From positions 1 to 23,886 of the forward strand of contig DATCBU010000070.1 in NCBI GenBank assembly GCA_036511675.1: 23,886 nt of DNA, in the 5' to 3' direction. Within the stretch, counting starts at the first letter, position 1; the number at the start of each line of letters is the position of its first letter. The stretch comes from Chersky-840 sp036511675. GTDB taxonomy: Bacteria > Actinomycetota > Acidimicrobiia > Acidimicrobiales > UBA8190. The position numbers were made by a program, and so were the translations under genes. The notes below the pieces were generated by a model. The model was not told where the DNA came from. It did no database searches and saw only the letters and a program-made list of their open reading frames with translations. Of the stretch, positions 7,294 through 16,578 are shown piece by piece.

Positions 7294-7323
7294 ACGGGCG
7301 CCCGACTCCCAGCGGCCGCCCGT
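7294..7323. terminator. Inverted repeat between convergent methyltransferase and atpC, candidate bidirectional terminator
   Basis: ACGGGCG (7294-7300) and CGCCCGT (7317-7323) form a 7-bp stem with a 16-nt loop in the 37-bp space between two convergent stop codons. There is no T-tract on either side. Its position is what one expects for a shared terminator. Confidence 0.45.
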
Positions 7324-7327
7324 CCGG

Positions 7328-7789
7328 TCAGGCGCCTCGGGAGTCCGCCGCCCCGGCCACCTCGAGGCGGACCTCGGCCCGGCGTCGGGCCGCCTCGGCC
7401 TCGATGAGATCCCGGTCCGCTTGGACATCCCCGCTGCCGTCTCCGGCTCCGGTGCGGGCGCCGGAAAGACCGGTGACCAGTTCGGTGGCGACCTCCAGCG
7501 CGCGCCGGGCCCGCTCCACGTCGATGTCCTCGGCGCGCTCCGCGATCGGCGCCAGGACGGTGACGTGGTCGCCCTCGACCTGGACGAACCCGCCGTGCAC
7601 GGCGGCACGCTCCTCGGTGCCGTCTTCGAGCTGGAACCGGACCGGTCCGGCGACGATGGCGCCGATGAGGGGAGTGTGTCCCGGCATGTAGGCCGAATCA
7701 CCCCCGTCGGTACGCAGGAACACGGTCTGCACCTGCTCCTCGAAAAGCGTGCGTTCCGGGGTGACCAGGCTGGCCTCGAAGGGCGCCAT
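7328..7789 (-). CDS. atpC: F1Fo ATP synthase epsilon subunit
   Basis: Epsilon couples the central stalk to the c-ring and can inhibit ATP hydrolysis. The N-terminal beta-sandwich is clear: FEASLVTPERTLFEEQVQ, then MPGHTPLIG (about residues 35-43), then HGGFVQVEGDHVTVLA. The C-terminal helical hairpin (about 85-145) contains a glycine-rich, acidic stretch (GARTGAGDGSGD) between its helices, making the protein 153 residues, longer than the 121-residue mycobacterial epsilon. It is the last gene of the atp operon, 11 bp after atpD. The ATG at 7789 has GGAG 10 nt upstream. Confidence 0.95.
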   Translation of the reverse strand: MAPFEASLVTPERTLFEEQVQTVFLRTDGGDSAYMPGHTPLIGAIVAGPVRFQLEDGTEERAAVHGGFVQVEGDHVTVLAPIAERAEDIDVERARRALEVATELVTGLSGARTGAGDGSGDVQADRDLIEAEAARRRAEVRLEVAGAADSRGA

Positions 7790-7800
7790 CGCCGACGCTC

Positions 7801-9258
<1,458 letters not shown>

Positions 9259-9272
9259 GATGTCCTTGCTTC

Positions 9273-10187
9273 CTATTCCGTCTTGGCGTCGGCGGCCTGG
9301 CGCAGGGCCTCGGCTCCGCCGACGATCTCCATGATCTCGGTGGTGATGGCGTCCTGACGGGCGCGGTTCATGTCCCGGGTGAGGGTCTTGGCCAGGTCGT
9401 CGGCATTCTCGGTGGCCGCAGCCATGGCCCGCTGCCGCGCCGTGTGCTCGCTGGCGGCCGCTTCGAGCAGGGCGCCGAACAGCGCGGCCTCCACGTAGCG
9501 CGGCACCAGCTCCACGAGAAGGTCGGGGGACTCGGGCTCGAACTCGGTGTACCCCTCACGCTTGGGCGTCTCGTCGTCGACACCGTCGTCACCCGCCGGC
9601 TCGGGCAGCGGAAGGAGCTGGCGCGTCTCGACCACCTGGGTGCCGGCGGACACGAACCGGGTCGAGACGATCAGGACCTGGTCGACCTCCTCGGCCAGGA
9701 ACAGGGGTGTCACGACCTCGGCCACCCGACGGGCGTCTTCGAAGGTGGGGCGGTCCGAGAATCCCGAAAAGGCCTGCTCCAGAGGGATGCGGCGGAACCG
9801 GAAGTACGACTGGGCCTTGCGGCCGACGCTCATGAGCCGGTTGTCGACCGACGTTGCCTCGAAGCCGCGCACCGTCCGTTCGGCGAGGCGCAACACATTG
9901 GCGTTGTATGCGCCGCACAAACCCCGGTCGGCGACGACCGCCAACACCAGGACCCGCTGGGGAGACTCGGGGACCCCGAGCACCCTTCCGGCGGTGTGCC
10001 CGGCGTCGGCGGCGGCCTCGCCCAGGATCTCGGAGATCCCCTTCAGGTAGGGACGGAATCCCGTGAGGCGATTCTGGGCGCGCACGATCTGTGACGCCGC
10101 GATGAGCTCGAAGGCGCGGGTGATCTTCTTGGTCGACTGGACGGTGCGGATGCGCCGTCGAAGGACCTTCTCCTGGCCACCGGCCAC
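9273..10187 (-). CDS. atpG: F1Fo ATP synthase gamma subunit
   Basis: The central-stalk rotor, 304 residues. The N-terminal helix RRRIRTVQSTKKITRAFELIAA and the C-terminal helix MAAATENADDLAKTLTRDMNRARQDAITTEI make the coiled coil that turns inside alpha3beta3. DRGLCGAYNANV (about residues 86-97) is conserved. An acidic stretch (GDDGVDDETPKREG, near 200) extends the loop before the conserved EALFGALLEAAASEHTARQRAM-like region. It starts with GTG at 10187, 3 bp after atpA, with GGAGGG inside the atpA end as its ribosome binding site. Confidence 0.96.
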   Translation of the reverse strand: MAGGQEKVLRRRIRTVQSTKKITRAFELIAASQIVRAQNRLTGFRPYLKGISEILGEAAADAGHTAGRVLGVPESPQRVLVLAVVADRGLCGAYNANVLRLAERTVRGFEATSVDNRLMSVGRKAQSYFRFRRIPLEQAFSGFSDRPTFEDARRVAEVVTPLFLAEEVDQVLIVSTRFVSAGTQVVETRQLLPLPEPAGDDGVDDETPKREGYTEFEPESPDLLVELVPRYVEAALFGALLEAAASEHTARQRAMAAATENADDLAKTLTRDMNRARQDAITTEIMEIVGGAEALRQAADAKTE

Positions 10188-10190
10188 GGC

Positions 10191-11714
10191 TCAGTCACCC
10201 TCCATCGCCACGAAGGTGTCCTTGAACGCCTGCAACGCCGTCTTGAACACTGACTCCTCGGGCAGGGCCCCGGTCGTCTTGATGGCATCGAGGATCTCAG
10301 GATGGCTCGACCGCATGAAATCGAGGAGCTCGGCCTCGAACCGTCGCACCTCGGACACCGCCACGGTGTCGACCCAGCCGTTGGAACCCGCATAGATCAC
10401 GACGACCTGCTCCTCCACCGGGAGCGGCGCGTTCTGCGCCTGCTTCAGCAGCTCGGTGAGCCGGTATCCCCGGTCCAGCTGCGCCTGCGACACCTTGTCG
10501 AGCTCGGACCCGAAGGTGGCGAAGGCCTCGAGCTCGCGGAACTGCGCCAGGTCGATCTTGAGGGTCCCGGCCACAGAGCGCATGGCCTTGACCTGCGCCG
10601 CGCCTCCCACCCGGGAGACCGAGATGCCCACGTTGATGGCCGGACGCACCCCCGAGTAGAACAATTCCGACTCGAGATAGATCTGCCCGTCGGTGATCGA
10701 GATCACGTTGGTGGGGATGTAGGCGGACACGTCGCCGCCCTTGGTCTCGATGATGGGAAGTGCCGTGAGTGACCCGCCCCCCCGGTCATCAGACAGCTTG
10801 GCGGCGCGCTCGAGAAGCCGACTGTGCAGATAGAACACGTCTCCGGGATAGGCCTCTCGTCCCGGGGGCCGGCGAAGCAGCAGGGACATCTGGCGGTAGG
10901 CCTCGGCCTGCTTGGACAGGTCGTCGTACACGATGAGGGCGTGCTCACCGTTCTCCATCCAGTGCTGGCCCATGGCACACCCCGAGTACGGGGCGATGTA
11001 CTTGAACGGGGCCGGCTCCGACGCCGGTGCGGAGACGACGACGGTGTAGTCCATGGCGTCATGCGCTGCCAGCGTCGCCACCGTCTGTGCCACCGACGAG
11101 CCCTTCTGGCCGATGGCCACGTAGATGCACTTCACCCCCAGGCCCTTCTGGTTGAGGATGGTGTCGATGGCGACGGTGGTCTTCCCTGTCTTGCGGTCGC
11201 CGATGATCAGCTCGCGCTGACCTCGACCGATCGGGGTCATGGAGTCGATGGCCTTGATCCCAGTCTGGAGCGGCTCCTTCACGGGCTGGCGGGCCACGAT
11301 GCCCGGGGCCTGGACCTCGAGGCGGCGTGTCTCGGTCGACGCGATGGTGCCCTTTCCGTCGATGGGCTCGCCCAGCGGGTTGACGACCCGACCCAGCAGC
11401 CCGTCACCGACGGGGACCGACAGGATGCGCCCCGTGGCCCGGACGAGCTGCTCCTCCTCGATGTGCGCGTCACTGCCCAGGACGACGGCACCCACGGTGT
11501 CCTCGTCGAGGTTCAGGGCGATCCCGAGGGTCCCGTCCACGAACTCCAGCAACTCGTTCACCGCCACCATGGGCAGCCCACTGATGCGGGCGATGCCGTC
11601 GCCCACCTCGGTGATGCGCCCCACCTGCTCGGCGGAGACCTCGGGGGTGTAGTCGGTGACGTGTCGCTGCAACGCGGCGGCGATCTCGTCGGCGTTGATG
11701 GTCAACTCTGCCAT
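10191..11714 (-). CDS. atpA: F1Fo ATP synthase alpha subunit
   Basis: The non-catalytic nucleotide-binding F1 subunit, 507 residues. The P-loop GDRKTGKT is at 172-179. VYDDLSKQAEAYRQMSLLLRRPPGREAYPGDVFYLHSRLLERAAKL is the family core, read here in pieces, and SVSRVGGAAQ carries the arginine finger that reaches the beta-subunit site. The C-terminus is not extended as in mycobacterial alpha, where a longer tail suppresses ATPase activity. The ATG overlaps the atpH stop by one base (TGATG), so the two are translationally coupled. Confidence 0.98.
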   Translation of the reverse strand: MAELTINADEIAAALQRHVTDYTPEVSAEQVGRITEVGDGIARISGLPMVAVNELLEFVDGTLGIALNLDEDTVGAVVLGSDAHIEEEQLVRATGRILSVPVGDGLLGRVVNPLGEPIDGKGTIASTETRRLEVQAPGIVARQPVKEPLQTGIKAIDSMTPIGRGQRELIIGDRKTGKTTVAIDTILNQKGLGVKCIYVAIGQKGSSVAQTVATLAAHDAMDYTVVVSAPASEPAPFKYIAPYSGCAMGQHWMENGEHALIVYDDLSKQAEAYRQMSLLLRRPPGREAYPGDVFYLHSRLLERAAKLSDDRGGGSLTALPIIETKGGDVSAYIPTNVISITDGQIYLESELFYSGVRPAINVGISVSRVGGAAQVKAMRSVAGTLKIDLAQFRELEAFATFGSELDKVSQAQLDRGYRLTELLKQAQNAPLPVEEQVVVIYAGSNGWVDTVAVSEVRRFEAELLDFMRSSHPEILDAIKTTGALPEESVFKTALQAFKDTFVAMEGD

Positions 11715-12634
11715 CAGGTCTGTGCTCCTCGGGTTGCCCCCTCAAGCTTGAGGAGGTGCTCTTCCACTTGGTCAAGACGGCGCTGGGCGCTGGCATCGAC
11801 GAGGAGATCGCCGATGTGGATCACCGCACCGCCGAGAATGTCGGGGGCAGCCAGGATCTGGAGCTCCACGGGCTGACTGGTGAGGTGCTCCAGGGCCTCG
11901 GACAGGATCCGGTGCTCGTCGGCATCGATGGGGAGCCCGGTGTAGATGCGAGCCACCCGCCAGCCTCGGGCGCGTGCCGCCTGTTCGGCTAGCCAGTCGA
12001 CGGACGAGGCCAGGTCACGCACCCGTCCCTGGATCGTGGTCCGGACCAGCCGGAGGGTGGCGGGACGCACCTTGTCCCCGAGGAGATCGTCGAGAATCTG
12101 TGTGCGGTTCTCGAGCGGCAGCGTCGAGTCCGACAGGACGCTACGCAGCGAGGGGCTGGACTCGAGGACCCGGGCGAAGCGGAACAACTCGTCTTCGATC
12201 TCTTCGAGCTCGGACGTCTCGGTGACCTCCTCGAAGACGGCATCGGCGTAGCCCGAGATGAAGTGGCGCCACGCCGTACGGCTCACGATCGGCTCTTGCG
12301 CTCGCAGCTCCTCGGGAGGCAGGTCGTGCATGTGCCGCGCCAACTCGTAGAGCTCGTGCAGCGCGGTGGGAAACTCCTCCACCCGGCCCGTCTCCACGGC
12401 CCGCACCACGATCTTGAGCGCCACGGGGTGGATCCGCGTGGCCAGAAGATCCTGGAGCACGGCCTTGCGGGCCGAGGTCGACACGGCGCGGTCGGTGAGC
12501 GCCACCGCCAGGTCGTTGGTCCGGGACACCAGATGCGCGACCGCGTTGACGTCCTCGGCGATATGCCCACCGAGGGCGTCTCTGGCCACGTCGGCCAGGA
12601 GCGCCGTCGTGTAGCCCCGAAGCGAATGGTGCAC
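11714..12634 (-). CDS. atpH: F1Fo ATP synthase delta subunit with duplicated N-terminal domain
   Basis: Delta caps F1 and joins it to the peripheral stalk. At 306 residues it is about 125 longer than the roughly 180 aa of most bacteria. The extra length is an internal duplication. Residues 6-101 and 127-222 are two copies of the six-helix N-terminal domain; compare ARKAVLQDLLATRIHPVALK with ENRTQILDDLLGDKVRPATL, each after a short acidic or serine-rich turn and before a GRV(E/R) motif. The C-terminal domain (about 225-306) includes PDILGGAVIHIGDLLVD. Mycobacteria carry a similar two-copy delta fused to a b-like arm; here there is no such fusion, as in Streptomyces. The start is GTG at 12634, with AGGAGG (plus strand 12644-12649) 9 nt upstream. 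Confidence 0.93.
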   Translation of the reverse strand: MHHSLRGYTTALLADVARDALGGHIAEDVNAVAHLVSRTNDLAVALTDRAVSTSARKAVLQDLLATRIHPVALKIVVRAVETGRVEEFPTALHELYELARHMHDLPPEELRAQEPIVSRTAWRHFISGYADAVFEEVTETSELEEIEDELFRFARVLESSPSLRSVLSDSTLPLENRTQILDDLLGDKVRPATLRLVRTTIQGRVRDLASSVDWLAEQAARARGWRVARIYTGLPIDADEHRILSEALEHLTSQPVELQILAAPDILGGAVIHIGDLLVDASAQRRLDQVEEHLLKLEGATRGAQT

Positions 12635-12681
12635 GCTCTGCTTCCTCCTCTTGCTTTGCCTTGCTCAGACCGGTTCGTGCC

Positions 12682-12696
12682 CGGTGCGTCGCACCG
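12682..12696 (-). other. Small hairpin between atpF and atpH
   Basis: A perfect palindrome, CGGTGCG-T-CGCACCG, sits directly after the atpF stop codon in the 62-bp atpF-atpH gap. Such intercistronic stem-loops can stabilise upstream mRNA or adjust the ratio of adjacent subunits. It lacks a U-tract and lies inside an operon that must be read through, so a full terminator is unlikely. Confidence 0.4.
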
Positions 12697-13233
12697 TCAG
12701 GTGCCGGTCCCGCCCGCCGAGGTCCCGACCGAGCCCCGCAACGCCGTAACGGCCTCGTCGATCAGCGCCCGATGGCTGGACTCGTCGATCTCCCGCCCTA
12801 TGACCTGGCGGGCGACCGAGATCACGAGCGCCCCCACCTTGGTGCTGACCTCGTCCACCGCCCGCTGGCGCGCTCCGGCGATCTCGGCCTCGGCCCGGGC
12901 CACGAGGCGGTCGTACTCGAGACGTCCCCGCTCCTCCGCCTGCGCGTTGATCCGCTCTGCTGCCTTGTTGGCGGCGGCAACGATCTCCCGTGCTTGTAGC
13001 CGGGCCTCATCCAGCGTCTCCTGGCGCTGGTTGCTCGCCTCCGCGGCCTCGGCACGCGCCGTCTCGGCCGCCTCGAGCGAGGTCCGAATCTCCTCCTGGC
13101 GCGCCTGCATCGCCTTGTTCAGGGGCGGCAGGATCCATTTGGTGATAACTCCGACGATGATCAGGAAGGCAATGAATTCGGCGATGAACGTCCCGTCAGG
13201 AACAAGGAAGTTTCCACTGCTCGAAGCTGGCAC
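12697..13233 (-). CDS. atpF: F1Fo ATP synthase b subunit
   Basis: The peripheral-stalk subunit, 178 residues. One N-terminal membrane helix (about 15-37, FIAEFIAFLIIVGVITKWIL) is followed by a long Ala/Glu/Arg-rich coiled coil (about 40-150) that reaches up to delta. Only one b gene is present in the operon, so the stalk should be a homodimer, unlike the b plus b-delta pair of mycobacteria. The start is GTG at 13233, with GGGAGG 7 nt upstream, 12 bp after atpE. Confidence 0.95.
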   Translation of the reverse strand: MPASSSGNFLVPDGTFIAEFIAFLIIVGVITKWILPPLNKAMQARQEEIRTSLEAAETARAEAAEASNQRQETLDEARLQAREIVAAANKAAERINAQAEERGRLEYDRLVARAEAEIAGARQRAVDEVSTKVGALVISVARQVIGREIDESSHRALIDEAVTALRGSVGTSAGGTGT

Positions 13234-13245
13234 AGAGATACCTCC

Positions 13246-13515
13246 CTACTTCTTGTAGAGAACGAAGACGAAGAACGCCATAAAGGCCAGGTTGATGAAG
13301 TACATGGCCTCGACCAGTCCAACCGTGATGAACAGGTAGAGACGCGCTTTGGCCTCCACCTCGGGCTGGCGTGCCACTGCAGCAATGGTCTGGCTACCGG
13401 CGAGACCGTCGCCGATGGCGGCGCCGACGGCTCCGCCTGCCAGTGCAAGGCCGCCACCGACCATGGCACCTGCCAATTGGACTGCTTGACTCGTTACTGG
13501 GCCCGATGCGGCCAT
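13246..13515 (-). CDS. atpE: F1Fo ATP synthase c subunit, Met at the bedaquiline-site alanine
   Basis: The proteolipid of the rotor ring, 89 residues. Helix 1 is glycine-rich (about 12-45) with GDGLAG at 35-40, the polar loop is ARQPE (48-52), and helix 2 runs from about 60 to 86. The proton-carrying carboxylate is Glu69 (LVEAMYFIN), matching mycobacterial Glu61; Asp36 matches mycobacterial Asp28. The sequence around Glu69 is nearly the mycobacterial one except for Met71, where M. tuberculosis has Ala63. No sodium-binding signature is evident, so a proton-driven enzyme is expected. The ATG at 13515 has a strong AAGGAGG site. The gene lies 48 bp after atpB. Confidence 0.96.
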   Translation of the reverse strand: MAASGPVTSQAVQLAGAMVGGGLALAGGAVGAAIGDGLAGSQTIAAVARQPEVEAKARLYLFITVGLVEAMYFINLAFMAFFVFVLYKK

Positions 13516-13563
13516 TGTTCCTCCTTGGATTGCAGGGGTTGTTCCGGCACGTGAACGCCGGTG

Positions 13564-14304
13564 CTAGTGCTCAGCATCCACCGTCGTCGCCATGCCGTAA
13601 TAGACGATCGTCAGCAAGGCGAAGATGAAGGCCTGTATGAAGCCGATGAACATGTCGAACAGCTTCCAGGCCACGTCGGCCACGGGCACGATGAACACCG
13701 GCAGAAGCGCGGCAATGAGCAACAGCATCAGCGTGCCCGCGAACAGGTTCCCGAAAAGCCGGAGCGCAAGGGTAATCGGCTTCGTGATCTCCTCGATCAC
13801 GTTGATCGGGAAGAAGAACGGGAAGGGTTGAAAATAGTGTTTGACGTATCCTCGCACGCCGCGAGCGCGAATCGAGGCTGCATGCACGATCACGATGACG
13901 ATTAACGCCATCGCATAAGTGAGATTGACGTTGGCGGTAGGCGACGGCAGGTACTCGGTTCCCCCCCGAGGCGAACTGGGGATCACTTCGAGCCAGTTTG
14001 CCGTCAGGATGAACAGGAAGAGCGCGAGTGCCAGGGGGACGATCCGGACTCCGGCAGGACCCACCGTCGACTCGACTAGCTGGTTCACCTGGTCGACAGT
14101 TGTCTCGAAGAACAGCTGGAGCTTGCCGGGAACGCCTGATGTGGCCCGGCGTGCGGCCAGGAGACCGAGACTGATGACGATGATCGCCGCGATCAAGGTG
14201 GCCCATACGACGTCGAGCTCGATCGACAGCCCGAATATCTTGCGGGTCACATGGTTCGAGATGTTGATGTTCCCGCTGGCGAGCAGGTGCACAGCACTGA
14301 TCAC
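13564..14304 (-). CDS. atpB: F1Fo ATP synthase a subunit
   Basis: The stator half-channel subunit, 246 residues, with five or six membrane helices. The essential arginine is Arg182 in TLALRLFGNLFAG, which faces the c-ring glutamate. The final helices are rich in Phe/Ile (DMFIGFIQAFIFALLTIVYYG). The start is GTG at 14304, which overlaps the atpI stop by 4 bp (GTGA), so initiation is probably coupled to atpI. Confidence 0.96.
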   Translation of the reverse strand: MISAVHLLASGNINISNHVTRKIFGLSIELDVVWATLIAAIIVISLGLLAARRATSGVPGKLQLFFETTVDQVNQLVESTVGPAGVRIVPLALALFLFILTANWLEVIPSSPRGGTEYLPSPTANVNLTYAMALIVIVIVHAASIRARGVRGYVKHYFQPFPFFFPINVIEEITKPITLALRLFGNLFAGTLMLLLIAALLPVFIVPVADVAWKLFDMFIGFIQAFIFALLTIVYYGMATTVDAEH

Positions 14305-14711
14305 GGGGGCGATACCCCCCGGAAGACGGCCGTGATCATGCTGGACAAGAAGGCTGCTTGATAGAGCACGAGGCCCAGAAGAGCGCCGAAGCCCATCGGT
14401 GTGACCAGGATCAGCAATGCCAGCACGACAGCCGTGGTGATGCCGAGTCGACCGAGCGTACGGGCTGCCAACGGGCGCCGCGCCGCCTTGGCGTCCGCGA
14501 GGTGCTTCAAGCGGGCCACTGACGAGTCGACCCAGTGCGTGTTGAGCGCTCCGAGCATGAGTCCGATGGCGATGCCAAGGCCGGCGACCGGGTAGCCGAC
14601 CAGTGGTGCCACGACAAACCCGACCACACCGAACGCCACGGCTGTGATACGAGTTCGGCGAAGGGCTCGGCCCAGGCGCAACGCGTCAAGGTCGGCGAAC
14701 TCCTCAAGCAT
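14301..14711 (-). CDS. atpI: ATP synthase accessory membrane protein, AtpI-like
   Basis: A 136-residue membrane protein with about four predicted helices (near residues 22-40, 42-58, 86-104 and 106-128) and a basic segment (RLKHLADAKAARR) between the second and third. Its position directly before atpB and its topology fit the AtpI family, which assists c-ring assembly or magnesium supply. Sequence similarity in this family is low, so the name rests largely on context. I prefer the ATG at 14711 (MLEEFADLD) because GGGAG lies 5 nt upstream; longer options (ATG 14723, TTG 14744) lack a good site. It overlaps atpB by 4 bp. Confidence 0.78.
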   Translation of the reverse strand: MLEEFADLDALRLGRALRRTRITAVAFGVVGFVVAPLVGYPVAGLGIAIGLMLGALNTHWVDSSVARLKHLADAKAARRPLAARTLGRLGITTAVVLALLILVTPMGFGALLGLVLYQAAFLSSMITAVFRGVSPP

Positions 14712-14747
14712 GGGAACTCCCATGTGGGGTGCCGGCCAGAACAACCG

Positions 14748-14951
14748 CTACAAGTACCTCTTGATCTCGACGTACGCGGTCACCACCGCTAACACGACAC
14801 CGACCACGAGGCCCAACAGGGTGAACAGCGGGGATCGATGCGTGACTCCATCGAGATACAGACCGAGGATCACTCCCCCGGCGACACACAGCGCGATGGA
14901 GACGCCGAGGCCCGCCAGGGTGAAGAAGCTGGGGGAGGGCTTGTCGTCCAC
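14748..14951 (-). CDS. Small two-helix membrane protein, AtpZ/AtpI superfamily
   Basis: This 67-residue protein has two membrane helices (about 10-32 and 40-62) with a short GLYLDG-containing turn and a basic C-terminus (EIKRYL). Short proteins of this kind, with GxxxGxxLD at the end of helix 1, are typical of the AtpZ group found just before atpI/atpB. A role in ATP synthase assembly or Mg2+ transport is inferred from context. The start is GTG at 14951 with only a weak GAG upstream. It is the first gene after the 237-bp gap behind wecA and probably opens the atp transcript. Confidence 0.72.
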   Translation of the reverse strand: MDDKPSPSFFTLAGLGVSIALCVAGGVILGLYLDGVTHRSPLFTLLGLVVGVVLAVVTAYVEIKRYL

Positions 14952-15188
14952 AGCACTCGACTCGGCGCGCGCCGCTCAGGGCGAAGATGTCGTCGTGCAT
15001 CGCCGGAGCTCTCCCGAGTTCACTCGGCGTGCCCGGCGGTGGGGCCGGATGCAACCGTGGCCGATGTCCGGTGATCGGAACCGACTGGGAGCGGGAAGCG
15101 CACACCACAATCTTCGCATCCACCCCCTGAGCGCGGCAAAACGAGCCTGAACCAGCGACTATTTGCGCTCTGCAAGAGATCCCCAGGG
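14952..15188 (-). promoter_or_regulatory. wecA-atp gap holding short palindromes, probable regulatory region of the atp operon
   Basis: This is the longest gene-free stretch in the window (237 bp). It contains a 12-bp palindrome CGGCGCGCGCCG (14963-14974) next to the start of the AtpZ-like gene and a 6-bp inverted repeat CCGAGT-TC-ACTCGG (15014-15027). It also has a relatively AT-richer part near 15130-15180. No convincing TANNNT box stands at a fixed distance from the first start codon, so I cannot place the promoter. The atp operon may also be read from wecA. Confidence 0.35.
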
Positions 15189-16574
15189 CTAGCGGCGGTA
15201 TTTCACCCTGGACGCGGCGTGCGTGACCGGAGCAGCCGGCCGGGGGGTCTCGCTCCCACCCGGCCTGATCCGTTGCCCTGGTGTGGCGCCGTTCTCGCCC
15301 GTCTCGTCCTTCTCGTCGCTGTCGCTTTTGTCGCTCTTGTCGAAGACGGCCCCGTGCTCCCCCAGGCCGGCGGGCACGGGGAGGACCGGTGTGCCACGGG
15401 CCGGCTCCCGCTCGGTGACCACGCTCTGCGGGACGTCGGCGCCTTTGGGAACGTCGGCCTCGACGCCGTTGCCGTTCATCGTGTCCTTGCGAAGCCCGGG
15501 ATGGAACAGCGTGTACAGGGCCAGGCCGAGGACGATGACGCCGAACAGGATGACGGCGTTGGCGCGCTTGTCGAACAGGGGGAACAACAAGAACGCGGAC
15601 AGCACCGCGGTCCAGGCCCACAAGATGGCCACGGTGCGCCGGGGACCGTGGCCCAGGCGTAGAAGCCGGTGGTGGACATGGTCCTTGTCAGGAGTGTGGA
15701 AACCCGTGCCGCTGGCGGTACGACGGATGAAGGCAAATGCCATGTCGGCGATGGGGACGCCCAGGATGAAGACAGGGATGAACAGCGGTGCGAAGAAGAA
15801 GTAGGTCTGGCCGCTCACGTCGGCGGTGCGTCCGCCGATGAGCATGGTCGACGCCGCCAGCAGCAGTCCCAGGAACTGCGCACCGGCGTCGCCCATGAAG
15901 GCACGCGCCGGGTGAAAGTTGTGGGGCAGGAAACCGATGCACACCCCGAACGCCACCACCGCGATGAGCGGGCCGAGGTTGTCGGGGGGGAGCACTCCCA
16001 CGAAGACCAGGCGCAGGCCGTACACCGCCAGCGCGCCCGAGGCGATGGCCACGATGCCGGTGGCGAGGCCGTCGAGTCCGTCGATGAGGTTCACGGCGTT
16101 GGTGATGACGATGACCCACAACGCCGTGAGGAGCGGGGTGACGTCGGGAGAGAGCACGAAGAAGCCGACGAAGGGGATCTTGAACTGGAACATCGTCACG
16201 CCCAGGAACACGAGCACCATGGCCGCCAGAACCTGCCCGGCCACCTTGGCCGGCGCTGACATCTCCCTGACGTCGTCGATGAACCCCACCACGAAGATCA
16301 CCGCCGCCCCGAGCACGAGGCCCAGGGGCTCCGAGGACCCCGCGAACAGCCCGTGGAGCTGCCCCAATTGCGAGGCCACCAGCATGGCGACGGCAAACGC
16401 CAGGAACATCGCCGCCCCACCCCCGTAGGGGGTCACTCGGGTATGGACGCGGCGTTCGTCGGGCTCGACCACGAAGCCGGCTCTGGTGGCGAAGTGCCGG
16501 ATGGGGAACATCGCCACGAAGGTGCCCACGGCGGCTACCGCCGCCACCATCACGTATGCCCCGAGCGGGGGCAC
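15189..16574 (-). CDS. wecA: UDP-GlcNAc (or related):undecaprenyl/decaprenyl-phosphate GlcNAc-1-phosphate transferase
   Basis: This polytopic membrane enzyme transfers a sugar-1-phosphate to a polyprenyl phosphate, starting arabinogalactan linker, teichoic acid or polysaccharide synthesis. Family motifs are present: FIDDVREM (98-105), NLIDGLDGLATG (162-173), FMGDAG (226-231), and the cytoplasmic HVHHRLLRLGHGPRR (299-313), which separates the WecA/TagO group from MraY. About ten or eleven hydrophobic helices end near residue 355. The last 100 residues (362-461) are hydrophilic and low in complexity (Asp/Lys/Ser, then Gly/Pro/Arg), an extension beyond the core family. I chose GTG at 16574, 4 bp after the glyA stop, with GGAGG 11 nt upstream; GTG 16553 or ATG 16550 are alternatives. 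Mycobacteria have the same gene (rfe/wecA) before atp. Confidence 0.88.
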   Translation of the reverse strand: MPPLGAYVMVAAVAAVGTFVAMFPIRHFATRAGFVVEPDERRVHTRVTPYGGGAAMFLAFAVAMLVASQLGQLHGLFAGSSEPLGLVLGAAVIFVVGFIDDVREMSAPAKVAGQVLAAMVLVFLGVTMFQFKIPFVGFFVLSPDVTPLLTALWVIVITNAVNLIDGLDGLATGIVAIASGALAVYGLRLVFVGVLPPDNLGPLIAVVAFGVCIGFLPHNFHPARAFMGDAGAQFLGLLLAASTMLIGGRTADVSGQTYFFFAPLFIPVFILGVPIADMAFAFIRRTASGTGFHTPDKDHVHHRLLRLGHGPRRTVAILWAWTAVLSAFLLFPLFDKRANAVILFGVIVLGLALYTLFHPGLRKDTMNGNGVEADVPKGADVPQSVVTEREPARGTPVLPVPAGLGEHGAVFDKSDKSDSDEKDETGENGATPGQRIRPGGSETPRPAAPVTHAASRVKYRR

Positions 16575-16578
16575 GGCC

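Noticed and set aside
9444..11876. Long plus-strand frames opposite atpG, atpA and atpH
   Set aside because: They are antisense shadows of strongly conserved ATP synthase genes and show no domain of their own.
11714..13233. Possible atpF-atpH fusion broken by a frameshift, as the mycobacterial b-delta would suggest
   Set aside because: atpH has its own GTG and strong ribosome site, the 62-bp gap carries no b-like coding sequence, and AtpF ends normally. Both are complete genes.
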